The notes below the pieces were generated by a model. That model saw only the letters and a list, made by a program, of their open reading frames with translations. It ran no database searches and was not told the DNA's origin. Source: Multifurca ochricompacta (Eukaryota; Basidiomycota; Agaricomycetes; Russulales; Russulaceae). From it: DNA of 64,000 nucleotides. Where the stretch lies: NCBI GenBank assembly GCA_022496185.1, contig WTXG01000051.1:62001-126000 (forward strand), written 5' to 3'. Below are positions 44,877 through 56,664 of this stretch, in pieces; position 1 is the stretch's first letter; every line of letters begins with the position of its first letter. The position numbers and the translations under genes are program-made.

Positions 44877-45297
44877 ATGGACTCGCTTTCCAGTTTACGG
44901 CCTATGAAAAACGTTGAACGAGCCGATAGGCTAATGCGCGAGGCCAAAATCCTTTACGAAAAGTATGGGCTCATGATGAGACCAGATGACCGTGTCCTTG
45001 TGGAGGACCGAATGACCATGTAGGTGTCTTTTACCTTCCCCTGAAATTGATTGATTCTTAAAACGTTATCTTCTTGCCTCTTGTGTGGCAGAGCCGGGGA
45101 TTACAGGCACGGCGTGGAAGAAAAGTCCTTGTGGGCTCAAGCTGAGCAGGCAAGACTGTATCTCAACTTTGCTCAGGAAGCATTGAAGACGGTCCAGGTT
45201 GGTAACACGACGCCGATGCTAACCACTTCAAAGAGGTACTAATAAGTTGTCTTGCTTGCAGAGAGCTGTGGGTGTGGTAGTCGAAATCAGTCGGTAA
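44877..45297 (+). CDS. Module gene S3: short helical module protein
   Basis: The ATG at 44877 starts MDSLSSLRPMKNVERADRL, then REAKILYEKYG and RPDDRVLVEDRMT. A phase-2 intron (45020-45091) and the second module exon (AGDYRHGVEEKSLWAQAEQA, YLNFAQEALKTVQ) follow. The phase-0 intron ends at 45261, and a 12-codon tail (RAVGVVVEISR) ends at 45297. Same architecture as S1, S2 and S4. Function unknown. Confidence 0.65.
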
Positions 45298-47144
45298 AGG
45301 TTATAATGAATTGAATGAATGAATGAGGAAAACGAGGAATTTACGTTATGTTACATAGCCCTTTCCCTTTTCCCTTCATTCCTTTGTTCTTCCTTCTTTT
45401 TGCATTTTTGTAAATCACCGAGGGCTCGAAATGTCTGATCATTGTACAATCACATCAGGAGATCTAAAAACCACACAGGAAACACGAACTCCAATCAAAT
45501 AAACTAAAAAATTGTCTGGGAATCGTGCTTGTCCATGACATCTCCCACCAAGTTCCATATAGTGTAGCTACTGTTTTACGGCCTGCATAGCCCCAACTAG
45601 AACAGATTGGCGAAAAAGCGATCTTTCCCGTTTTGAGTGCGAAGATGCTGTACTCCGCTCACTGATCCTCAAGCAAAGTACCAGGTGTTCACCGTTACCC
45701 CCACCTCACCTTTCCACTTGTTTTTGTTCGAAGGCATGAAACGAAGGCATTTTATGTTTCTGCCTTTTCTTCCCTGGGCGCTATGCACGATACCTCGATC
45801 CCACCACTAACCCTTCATGTCTATACAGCACAACACTACTCCCAGCTTCAATACCTTTACATTTAGCCCCCTGTTTTATTTTTTTTGCTACTGTCAATAT
45901 GCCCAATCTGCACCATCCCCTTGCACCCTTTCGTCGCCACATCGTTTCTGCGAAGATAAGGTCACGACATGATTCTTTTCTTCATTGTCACACTCATGGT
46001 TTCCCGCACACACAGTGCTAATCTTACTGGTTGCCACCTATCGTCGCATCTTCTTCCTCACCTACAGTCATTCCGATATTTATGGGTCCCCTTTATCTAA
46101 ACTTACTCCCTAGGGCCTACACAACAGGCTGCGCTTCATTTTTTCAATTCAGGGTACCCTTATAGGAAACTCCTTCTGTTGCCAAATCCTTTCGTGTCAA
46201 CTCGTGAGCAGATTCCTACTCCTGCTCATCCCATTGCCACGCTTTTCCCTCCTATATGGCCATCACGTGGACCTCCCTTGGTACCATAACGCTAGGTATT
46301 TTCAGCTAGTCCAGTGATAACACAGGCAAATTCTACTATGTTCACTTGCTCTATGCTTCCGAGTCACACACTTTCCACATGTTTAGAGTTTCCAAGTTGT
46401 TAAAATGACTGGGCCGTCGTCAAGCGTTGATGTCTAAGTTGCTTCCGCTATCTGGCTTGCGCGGATGGTTAAGGCGACCCGACGAGCTGGTTCAAACCCG
46501 TCCTGGGTAGTCCATTCCTATAAATCCGGTGAGAGGCGTCCGATGTTGCTCATCGTGACCAGTTGAATTGTCCATAGTTGGCTGGATGCCAGCGAATTGC
46601 TGCTCCGCTTTCGCATCGTGGGAACGTGTGCATGGCACTTCCAAAGTTCATGATATTGTTTGACGATTGCATTAAACTTCGGGATCCTTAATATCACCCC
46701 ATGAGCACCAGTGGGAATGAATCAGGCACCGCACGTGTATGGACGTGGACACTATTCTCTTTATGTGTCATCGGTAAATAGCGTGGTGCCACAAGCGAGT
46801 TTGACAGATTAGGTCTCGTGCCAGTTTGCACCAATGGATCGCCTCAAAGTTGCGACTGAACCACCATGGGCAACATGCACCTTTTGATGGTAACCGAACT
46901 TTCGATTGTCTACTAAATCGAAATCGAGACCACGAGAACATCACGGTGCTTGCTGTGGGTTTTATCATTAACCTAGTCACGATATCGGTATGCATTGCAT
47001 TGCAGGTATCGGGACCGCTCATGTGTTATTGACACTCCTAGCGCCCCTACAGTAGCTGTCCCTGTGTGATGGTGTTCTCGATATTTAAGAGACCGTAGTG
47101 ACGATTAGCTTTTAGTCCCAATTCCTCTTGTCTCACATTGCGCT
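45298..47144. other. Intergenic 1.8 kb, no protein gene; tRNA-like fragment
   Basis: No conserved ORF is seen. At about 46455-46513 TGGTTAAGGCG and GGTTCAAACCC resemble D-arm/A-box and T-arm/B-box sequences, but only about 12 bp apart, too close for a functional tRNA. Confidence 0.4.
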
Positions 47145-47567
47145 ATGAAGTTGAAAATTGGGGGAAACGTCATATACGATATGCACATTACCCGGCCATC
47201 AGAGCGAGCAAGGCGCGCTGATGTCATTCTGAAGGAAGCCATGAAGCAACTTGAACAAAACAAGGATATCGTAGGCATAGATAATTATAACATGGCAATG
47301 GGATGGCTAACAGCGTACGTTGACATGACGTCTTACCACCGTCCTGGAATCACCTAGTGTTGACTAACGTGCTCGATAGTGCAGGGGATTTACGAGACGG
47401 TCTAGAGAATAAGAACGCGTTTGGTCGTCTTCAGCAGTCGCAGATATATCTTGACAAGGCCCAGGAGACGTTGGTAATGATTAAGGTTTCTGGTGGTTTG
47501 CTCAGTTCCGCGATGAAAAGCTTATATTTCTTTATCCTCGCAGCAACTCACCATTGGATGTTATTGA
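47145..47567 (+). CDS. Module gene S4: short helical module protein
   Basis: The ATG at 47145 (MKLKIGGNVIYDMHITRPSE) leads into RADVILKEAMKQLEQNKD and IDNYNMAMGWLTA. A phase-2 intron ends at about 47382; then AGDLRDGLENKNAFGRLQQS and IYLDKAQETLVMIK. A phase-0 intron (47486-47543) and an 8-codon tail (QLTIGCY) follow. IDNYNMA and QQS(Q/R)xYLDKAxETL make S5 (55426) its nearest relative. Function unknown. It is followed tail-to-tail by kinase 1. Confidence 0.65.
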
Positions 47568-48091
47568 CCCAACCAACATCCCAACATTCTTACACTCATG
47601 ATCACGGGACGTGGATTCTAATAGTACACCCCATTGTCATTTGTTTTGATTTGACTCTGGTCAGTCTTCCTAGAAGAATCCCTCAATTATAATAAGACAC
47701 GATAACACGATACACAATAGATACAAGAAAGGGTATAAGGTCGTGTTCGTTGTGTTTTGAGCCGGGGGGAACGTGGGCCGGGCCAAATCAGTGATGACCG
47801 GGTGCTGGTTGCCTCGCATGCCTCAACGGTTGTCTCAAGAACATTTACCGGTCAATGTGACATGCACCACTCATGCACTTCTGTCTTTCCGTGAAGACGT
47901 TCCTACTATCAGCAACTTCATGAGAGCTTCCACGCCCCACATTCGATGTCCAAGGATCATAAATAATTTACCATTTCGGGCACACCTAATGACAATAGAT
48001 TAGGATACAAGTCATAATGAGGCCTAGACGAGGCATCCGCATTGATCGGCCCAATGTTTTGCGTCGTGAGCCTCACTTATACACAACATAG

Positions 48092-49373
48092 TTAGGTATC
48101 TGGAATAGGGGCTTTCCGTAAAAGTATATGCAGAATTGTGCGGATTGCATGCTTGGAAAGCCGAAAAGCGTTGATCAAACCTGGGTCCCTTCTCGACGTA
48201 ATGAGGGAACGCAGCTTGCGTGTACTTAGCGAGCTGCGAATGACAGAAAATATCATGATGACGCTCTCAATCGTAGGACGCTTTGCGGGATCCTCGTGCG
48301 TCATCTCAGCAACGAGTCCTTCCATGAATTCGAAGCCGTGGTATTTCTAAGAGATTCAATAAGCCGCATAATCAGCCGGTCTCCAAGGGTCATATACCTG
48401 TGTGAATTTTTCACGGATGAGATTGCCAAGGTAATAAATATCTGTCTGAAACGGATTGCACGGTCCCCCGTGCTGATGCTCGGGTGCAGACTTGTCACCG
48501 CCACGTAGTGGCTCGTCTAATGCGTCTCGCGAGCTGTATTGACGGGACAAGCCAAAGTCGATGAGGTAGTAGCGAGGAGGGCGCTGCGTTCGAGTGTATC
48601 GTTTGGCATTTCTTTTGAAGTTCTTGCATCGGTTGATTTTTATCGGGTGAAATCCTTTAGGATACATTCCAGAGGGATCGAACATGATGTTGTTCGCTGT
48701 ACAGTCCCTAAAAAGAAGTCTTGGCAAGAATACCTCCAACAGAAACAGTTAAACGCACCGGTGCGCGACGTTTTTCTCGTGCATGAACCCGAGACCCTGG
48801 GCGACGAATCGTCAGATCTGTCCATCACTCTAGCCAGGTAGCAGCCTCACATCACAAATTTGAGAAAAGAAAGCCACAAACTCGCCAAATGTCTGGAAAG
48901 GAGGATTATCGAAGGGGCGTAGGGATGGCATCACCATCAACTTCTCATTATGGACATTCTGTAGTTCGAAAGAGTCTAGCAACGGTACGCAGTGGTTACG
49001 GGGCTCGCCCCTAAGTTCCGAGGAAGAGAACAGGCGGGCAATCTTCAGTTCGTGTTGCTCTTCTCCTACAAGGACCCTCTTGAGTATGACTTGTCTGTCA
49101 TCCCGTAAGCACGTCGCATCCATTACCCCTCGCGACTAAATCATATGTAAACACGGATACCAATAAAGGACAGACGACGCTCACAAGTAGGGGCTGACCA
49201 TCCTCCACAGCGAAAAAGTCTCTGCCTGAAATTCTCCAAGAAGGGTTCCACTCAGGATGATATCGAGGACGAAGTCTGTACCCATGACCTTCAATTTCGG
49301 GGTAGTAATTTTTCCACCACAACTCGCTGCCGAAGAGTGTGCCGATTTCTCTACTTGCTCTTGGACTAGCCAT
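48092..49373 (-). CDS. Kinase 1: Agaricomycete-type protein kinase-like protein
   Basis: A Ser/Thr-type kinase fold. Five exons from ATG 49373 to TAA 48092. The N-terminal block RLRPRYHPEWNPSW and FFAVEDGQPLL is shared by all four paralogues. The beta-3 Lys is in VILKRV. The catalytic loop HRDCTANN has an intron between the R and D codons. DFG is IDFGLSR and APE is GGDKSAPEH. There is no clear Gly-rich loop, and about 40 residues lie between the HRD Asn and DFG. The C-lobe ends EMTHEDPAKRPTIESVI then a basic tail. It is divergent with the 50446 gene. Substrate unknown. Confidence 0.82.
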
Positions 49374-50445
49374 TACGCTCGACGGCAAGGGCAATGTAGT
49401 GAATGGTGGAAGTTCGTGGAAACGTTACAGAAAGTGAACCACGAGGAAAACGCTCGGTAGGACTCAGATATGGAGACATAACGCGCGTTGCACTTGCTTT
49501 ATGAAAAGGGGATGTGACGATTATAAGGGATAGAGTATACCTTTATAGCAGAACAACGCCCTTGCTCTTGAGTACAAGACGGGACAAGTACAAGATGGGA
49601 CGAATCTCAACAATAGTCTTGTGAACGAACAAACAAGCGTCCAAAGTTGGGCATGTTAGAAAAGGATCCGTATATGGGCCTTAATCACCAAAAAAAACTG
49701 GTGGTCATGTTACAGGGCGTGTCGGACTTCGTTAATATTATTGTCGGAAACACAAAATAGTAAATTGGCGTGGAATTGGCGTGCTGAAATGAAATGAAAC
49801 AGTTCCTGGTCTCCGCTTTCGTGCATTCGTGCATGCGTAGGGAGATGGAGGGGTAAGTGAAGGCATAGAAGAGTTGAGTTGAGAGATGCACCATTGGAAG
49901 GTCTTGGTCACGTGTGAAGGGAATCAGATGATAGCAGTCACTTGTGTGGTCTCTTCTTTACTTCAACTTCAACTTCAACTTCAGCTTTAACACTGGTTGC
50001 TAGCCTCCGTTCATCCCATGAGTGATGGGCCGAGCGTTGCCGTGACGCCGGGGGGACTGCAATGATGTCTCCGTGCTGTGGCAGAGAGAGACCCTCATTT
50101 ATCTCTTCAGTGCTGTTACAACGTGTTGTGCATGGTTCCGTGAGCTGTAGAGCTTGAACCTAACACACACCTCTGGGAAAGCAAAGAGCAAATTCATAAA
50201 ACCGAGCGCGGGACGTTTGTAATACCCCAAGCAGGGTTCTGGAGGGCGTGTTTTTGACGATAGATATATGGCGTCATGAGACGCGCCGCCCTTGCATCTA
50301 TTGCTGTAACATCCTTTGCGTCCCACTCTTTAAAGAAACGTCACTCGCCTCCCCCCCGGGTCGTCTCTCCGCTCCGCTCTTCCTCCTTGGCTCCGAAGTA
50401 TCATCAAACTCCTGCTTTATATCACAGAAACAGAACCTATCGAGA
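49374..50445. promoter_or_regulatory. Head-to-head intergenic of kinase 1 and module/DUF6532 gene A
   Basis: 1.07 kb between two divergent start codons, so it must hold both promoters. A hexamer run (CTTCAA, about 49960-49985) is present. No other motif is claimed. Confidence 0.4.
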
Positions 50446-51821
50446 ATGACGGCCTTATATCGCCCCTCCGCGCAAGTCAAGAAAGGCGATAGATTTCTTG
50501 ACCAAGCTCGCAACCTTCGGGATAAGTGGAAGGATTTAATTCCCTCTGGAGATCTTGTCACTCTTCAGAATCGAATCACGTTGTAAGTCTGTTCTACCTC
50601 ACAGAATATTCATATTCTCGGTTCACACGTTTTCGCCTATCCAGGGCATCGGAGATGAGAGTCGGTTTGGATTCGAAAAGCGGTCTCTCGAAGATTTCCC
50701 ATGCGCGAACATATCGCAAGTATACTTTAGAAACGCTTCGGATCGTCAAGGTCCTCGTTCTTATCTGAAATTCAGGCGGAGGCTAACTGGAGCGTATCGC
50801 TTAAAAGGCCACTTCCGATAGAGCAAGGGATGCCAATGTCATCATAATCAACGATGAGACTCAAGAAGAACAGCGGCAGCGCATTGTCGGCGTTGCAGAG
50901 ACCATCTATCGGTCCTTTTTCGGTTACAAAGACCCATTCCCAACTCCTGAACAGGAGTCAATCTGGGTAAAATCGGTGTGGGCCATGGCATGCGTCAAGA
51001 CTGGAACTGAAATGTCTCTATCAACTGATCTCGCGGAGAAGGTGTGTTTCCCAGTTTGGCCTTTGCGCTGTGTCGATGTTTTTTTTCTTAGTTAAACTTG
51101 CAGCTCGCGAAGGCTGGCCCCCGCTTCCGCGATGATATCAAGAAAAGGGTCACGCCGCTCGTTGAGAGGCACTATAAGTTCGTGACAAACAAGTCGCCAG
51201 AAAGCTTCAATGAAAACGCCGAGCTATCTCGGCGTTTGAAGACAGATGCATACTTCAGCGATACTACTGAAGGAAAGCTCGGGTTGCCGTACCGCCACCC
51301 CATTATCCAACAAGTTATCAACATCGTCTGGTTCAATGACCGTTCTGGAGATGGCGTCGTCTTCTCCAATAATTTCAATCCTATGCCCTACGAAACCATT
51401 GCCCTTGTCCTCACAGTAGTAAGTTTACTCGGTGATGAGGAATGTTGAGTATATGGTATGTTCTAAAAGGACTCAAAGATAGAATGTTGCATCGACGAGT
51501 GGAGGAAAGGACTTTGGGAAGAAATTCCTTTCACACATGAAAATTACAAAAATGTCTATTACCATCATCTTGACGCGCTGAAGGGCCTCACAGATCAAGG
51601 TCTCAACTCACGAAAGTGCGACCCACTGCACCAGCTCCGACATGATATTTGTAACGCAGGACGGTAAGACACCACAATACATAATGAGCTTAGCTCTAAC
51701 TTCACGTCTCGTCTCGTAAACTAGTGATCACGCAGGAGTTCCACGCCTTCCCAGGAATGGGAGGCGTCTTTGGTCGCAAGACAGGGTAAATGCGGCTTGT
51801 GATGGAGTGCGGGCTGTGTGA
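50446..51821 (+). CDS. Gene A: helical module fused to DUF6532, 357 aa, intact
   Basis: Six exons with consistent phases: 50446-50582, 50645-50750, 50808-51041, 51104-51418, 51479-51663, 51725-51821 (1074 nt). Exons 1-2 are the module (QVKKGDRFLDQARNLRDKW, ASEMRVGLDSKSGLSKI, ARTYRKYTLETLRIVK). Exons 3-6 are DUF6532: SDRARDAN, WVKSVWAMACVKTG, YRHPIIQQVINIVWF, GVVFSNNFNPMPYETIALVL, IECCIDEWRKG and LHQLRHDICNAGR. DUF6532 is known to me as an uncharacterised Agaricomycete domain. No membrane segment or signal peptide. It faces kinase 1 head-to-head and kinase 2 tail-to-tail. Confidence 0.82.
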
Positions 51822-52377
51822 CTTATCACTTAACTAAGTCGGGCCCTATGAACACAGGGGTGGAAGGTGCGGGGATCACAGAGGTGAGAGGTGAATCATG
51901 ACGTGATTTTTATATCTGTAACTTTTTGACTACACATACCTGGAAGCAGCCGACGGCGTCTGGCACTCGTAGACCGGTAGTCACTTGTTTGGTTAGCATA
52001 ATTTATATCCCCGCTTTTAGGATTAAATTCGCATCGTTTATCGTGCTCATGACAACACGCTCCTTGAGCCGTCGGTTGTGCGTAGCCAAGGGGAAACTTA
52101 TAGAGGGATGGTTGGCTTCATAATGCTTCCGATCATGAGACGCACAGGAGACATGAGGCCAATGAGCTTACATCGTGCATGCCGAGATGCATGTATATAG
52201 GTTAGGGGTTTCATGTCTTAAAGTCCAAGGCTCAAACATGAAGGGGTAGTAAAAGCTCGCTCAATGTCCGTATCTGGGCATGCCACTCAGAACACCGAAC
52301 AGGTATGGTTCTCACGTCCTTGTGTCGTTTAGTTGATCCAGGCTTGAAAAGGCGAAAACGTAAACGGTCGAAATACA
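51822..52377. other. Tail-to-tail spacer, no gene recognised
   Basis: It lies between the stops of gene A and kinase 2. No conserved ORF. Confidence 0.45.
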
Positions 52378-53718
52378 TCATGGGTCCGGGATGGAGGCCT
52401 GCCGCGAGAGGATGTATTGAATCGTACGAACCCACTGTCTCGCCTGTCGAATCAGTGAATATAACCTGGGCACGTTTTTCGGCCTTATCGCAGAGCGTAG
52501 CTTGATCTCGTGCAAGGACCCTCGGATTAAAGAAAATTGCCTAATGACTTCTTCGATACTGGGACGCTTCGTTGGGTCCTCATCGGTCATTGCTTTAACC
52601 AAGTCCTCCATGAACTTGAAACCATAATATTTCTAGGGTCAAATGAAATCAGACGCACGATCAGTGGATTCTGAATTCGATATCATACCCTCATGAATTC
52701 CTGACGGACAAGGTTTCCAATATAGTATATGTCTGTGTGGAACGGGTTGCACCGCTTTCGGGACTTATGTTCAGGAGCTGACTTGTCTCCGCCACGTAAC
52801 GGGTTGTCTGTAACGCTTCGCGAGGTATACCGGCGAGACAAGCCAAAGTCAATGAAGTAGTACCGGGGAGGACGCTGCGTCCTGGTGTAGGTAGTCGCTT
52901 TCCCTTTGAAGTTCCTGTTTCGATCGAGTTTAACTGGATGGAATCCGTTCGGGTACATTCCGAATGGGTCAAACATGATGTTGTTCGCTGTGCAATCGCT
53001 GAAAAATATGTCAGATTCGAACTTTTCCTTTCCTTTTCTTTTCCAAAACGAAAGGACGACACATACCGATGAGCCACATTCTGCTGGTGCATAAATTGTA
53101 TGCCCTATAGATCAAATCTTGAATATCGGCATAGTACTCTCGATGGGAGGATTTAGTCACCTCGCATATCTGAGTAAAAAAGGCAACAAATTCGCCGAAT
53201 GTTTGGAATTTCGGACTATTGAATGGGCGGAGAAGTGGGAAGACCATCAGTTTATGAGATCCAGGGCCGTCCAGTTCGAATGTGTCCAACAGTGGTACGC
53301 AGTGATTACGAGGGTTGTTAACAAAATTTGGCGACGAAAATAACTGAGTGACGTCGAGTTCGTAGGGCCCTTCCTCAGGAAATAGCCTTTTGAGCATGAC
53401 TGGAAGGTTATCTTGCACGCGTACGGCGTCCATCACAGCTCTTGACTGTTGCCGACATTGAGCAGTAAAGGACAAAAGGAAATACCACAAGACTTACAAT
53501 CGTGCATTGACCATCCTCTACTGAGTAGAAATTCTTCCTCGATTTAACCCAAGAAGGCTCCCAAAGGGGATGATACCGAGGGCGAAGCTTGTATCCATGT
53601 TTTTCAATGCTTTGTAGTGATCTCGCCACCACTCCTCGCTCCTAACCAGTGTTCCAATTCGTCTTGTTTCATGAGTATTGTTAGTCCCTATGACTTCGGT
53701 AGGCAGAGCGATGGACAT
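52378..53718 (-). CDS. Kinase 2: paralogue of kinase 1
   Basis: The ATG at 53718 (MSIALPTEVIGTNN) and stop TGA at 52378. Beta-3 VMLKRL, catalytic loop HRDCTANN (again intron-split, here inside the Arg codon), DFG as FIDFGLSRRY and GGDKSAPEH are all present. The linker MYPNGFHPVKLDRNRNFKG before DFG is the family hallmark. C-lobe: FMEDLVKAMTDEDPTKRPS. One base looks missing in an A run at about 53600 (GTTTTTC on the plus strand), separating the N-terminal exon into two frames before GYKLRPRYHPLW. It is divergent with S5. Confidence 0.8.
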
Positions 53719-55425
53719 TGTAGAGGTAGCAGCGTACTGAAAGTATAAGGTAAAGAGGTTGCAAACGGCGTGGAAAAACCATCAGGTATATCCATGTTCA
53801 TCACCGAAGGGGGGCTGGCTTTCGGCAGGAGGCCATAGCAGATGGAAGACGCATGTCTAAGCCTGGCGCCAGTCTAAAACTGCTGGATTACAATATGCTG
53901 GATCAAAATATATACGCTGTACTCACAATCTCTAGCTTGCTTGAATGTATCCCTCAGCAAAAAATGTGAATCATGCGCTCATTAAAAAATCTGCGGGCCA
54001 CATAACATCTAACGTAATCACAAAAGAGGGACCCATTCATTCTGCCTTTTAATTCACGGAAAAGATAGGATATCGAATATTGAATATTGCACCTACGTTG
54101 GGAGGGTAGATTGAGTGTGGTGTGTTGGCTAGCATCTTAACTCACCTGCAAAGTATCCGAATTTTTGGACCCGCTGATATTCAGATCCCTAGGTAGAGGC
54201 TCTACTGCATGACGGTCTAATTTCCCCATCACGCAACACGAATAGAGCACTGCCCATCAGACGTAGTGTTCTGTGCATAAAAATTCTATATGGACGACAC
54301 GGATATGAAACGGCGTTATATGGGTATGATGTGGTGCTTTCCAGTTTAAGTATAGAGAGCTCTAGTTGTCATCAAGCAAATACTCTATCCCGTCACATTC
54401 CTGGGCTTCACCAATTCATATTCGCTCAAAGCTTTCACATATGTTTTCTATTCGGAGCTAGAAAGCGAGCGAGAGGTTTCTAACTGACTGTTAACGAGTG
54501 ATATGAAAGTGAGCTGTGAAAGAAACTCTAATACATAAATGACCACTAGTCACCGCGAACAATCGTTCCGAAGTGTGCGGCGACTGTTCTTGGAACATTT
54601 TCCCCGACTGATTGGAACGGATGTGCTCAGGTCGATATAATCAAAACCTTCGCTGACAGGGCATGCATTGTGCGTGTGCGTGAAGAGAACTTGACAATGG
54701 GCCCAAGTTTTCCTTTGCTGGGCCATAGCGGCGCTGATACCTCGAAAAGATTCTTTGGGCGGCAATTACAATTAATGGCACCTGAGGTAGTTTGTTTGCA
54801 AACCGCACATTCAAGTTTCCCAGTTACACATCAGTAACTTTCGGTTCGCAGTAGCAGATACAGTGTATCGAGTGGTGTACGCAAGTGTAGGGCGCAACTC
54901 ATTAATATATTGCTCGGCCCGCCCCCGCTCCGAGCGAGGCGAGTCTTGGTACCACATCACATACCACATACTATATACCTCAACATCCATCTCATCCACT
55001 AATGTCTGTTTTAATTGCTTGGCTGCAGCACAATTATCGCCTTTCTTGAGCTATTAATCCTTTCTTAACGTTCCGAAATCTCAGCGATCAACGTTCCACT
55101 GGCCATGGTTCTCAGGAACGTGTTGACCATGAGGATTGCTCGAGCCTTGCCGAACTGAACACCTATGCGTTTTTGGAACTTCCAAAATAACCAATCCCCT
55201 TTCTATGTGTCTAGCCATTTCTCTTGCCCTGTTATTGTTATCATTGTTATTTTCTTTCCATGCCCAGTGCCTTCATCTCCGGATGGCTAGGAAAAGCGCC
55301 CTTACAGTTGGTTGTCAAAAAATTGTGGGGCCCCAATGAATATTTAAAAGACCATAGTTGCACGGAGGCAACATCGACTCTCAGCTCCTGTCAATATTTT
55401 CTCTTGCGACACGTAAATCACGAGT
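53719..55425. promoter_or_regulatory. Head-to-head intergenic of kinase 2 and S5, 1.7 kb
   Basis: The longest of the four divergent spacers. No conserved gene; short ORFs only. Both promoters are inferred from orientation. Confidence 0.35.
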
Positions 55426-56259
55426 ATGCGCAGCCTGCACGAATTGCTACCGTCAGAACAAGCCAAACAGGGGGACAGGATCCTGAAGGAAGCCGATGAA
55501 CTACTAGAACGACGCAAGGGTGTCGCGGATATAGACAATTACAATATGGCACGGGGGTTATTGACTAGGTAAATAGCTCATCTATTAACTTTTTCTGGAT
55601 CGATTGGCCATTGACCAACGTGGTTGTTGAAAAAAGCGCGATGGACTTCCGGTACGGTATCGAGAAGAAAAGCGTAATCCGTCGATCCCAGCAGTCTCGG
55701 CTCTACCTCGACAAGGCACACGAAACTCTGCAAACGATCAAGGTTTGGGGGTCTATGACTCGTCGCCCTACAACAGATTGTCTAATTTTTTTTTTTCCTA
55801 CCTGCAGCAGGTCACGCTGGAGAGGATGATCAAGATACAACGGGAAGAGGACGTTGAACACCCCCTTCTCGTATCCACCGAATATGAACACGCGACCACG
55901 GGATATATTGACGGCATCGGTGTCCATTCACACGATGCCGCATATCCGGGCGTCTCCGTTCCTACCACGACCTCCCTCGCATCAGTGCGCCTGTAGAAGT
56001 GGGACCATTGCGGGTCGTTGTGGATCACACATCCCCTCGTCCCTCGTCCGGTCTCCCGTCACCTTTCGACAATCAACCGTCGCAAGTAACTGCGTCGTAC
56101 ATGATCCATCCGGTTTCAAGAGGTACGATAAAGGAAGAGTGGAAATCGGATGATGTGGCACCCGCTGCGTCTTCACTTCCTACACCTCCTCTCACGCCGG
56201 AATCGCCAGCTAAGATCTCGCCAGCCAGGCCAATCTTCTCAGCTTCTACGAAGAGGTGA
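55426..56259 (+). CDS. Module gene S5: helical module with Pro/Ser-rich tail
   Basis: The ATG at 55426 gives MRSLHELLPSEQAKQGDRIL, KEADELLERRKG and IDNYNMARGLLTR. A phase-2 intron is followed by AMDFRYGIEKKSVIRRSQQS and YLDKAHETLQTIK, then a phase-0 intron ending at 55808. The third exon is long (QVTLERMIKIQREEDVEHP...). The frame stops at TAG 55994, but shifting one base lets it run on to 56259 through DHTSPRPSSGLPSP and SLPTPPLTPESPAK, so a base is probably missing near 55990. It occupies the DUF6532-gene position in the K2 cassette but lacks DUF6532. Confidence 0.65.
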
Positions 56260-56664
56260 ACGTTTTGATTCCCATGGTTGCCCACGGTCCTTTGTTTCTG
56301 GAAGGTGACGGAATTTGTGTCTTGTGAGTTATCTACACGCGCTAGCCTCATGGCTTCGGATGAAGCACCTCGTTGTATGCTCATGACAGCATGGTCCCAC
56401 TCCATTTACGCACCTACCAATTAAGTAAGAGTAAGATAATTTGTAATGATAATTTGACTTTCTCTAGCTAAGACGATGCCCGCAATAACTTGTGGCCAAT
56501 AGATCACTGACGACCAGTAGTTTTTCAGAGGCGGACAACAAATAGAGAGAAGAGGGTACAGTATCTGGATATGACGGAGAGCATACTGCTACAACAGATC
56601 CCTTTACACATATTAAGAGATTGAGATTCTAAAATAAAGGCATTCAACTCAAGGGTCCACCCAA

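Noticed and set aside
55999..56259. Separate small gene after S5
   Set aside because: It begins 3 bases after the S5 stop, in a frame that joins S5 if one base is missing; better read as the S5 tail.
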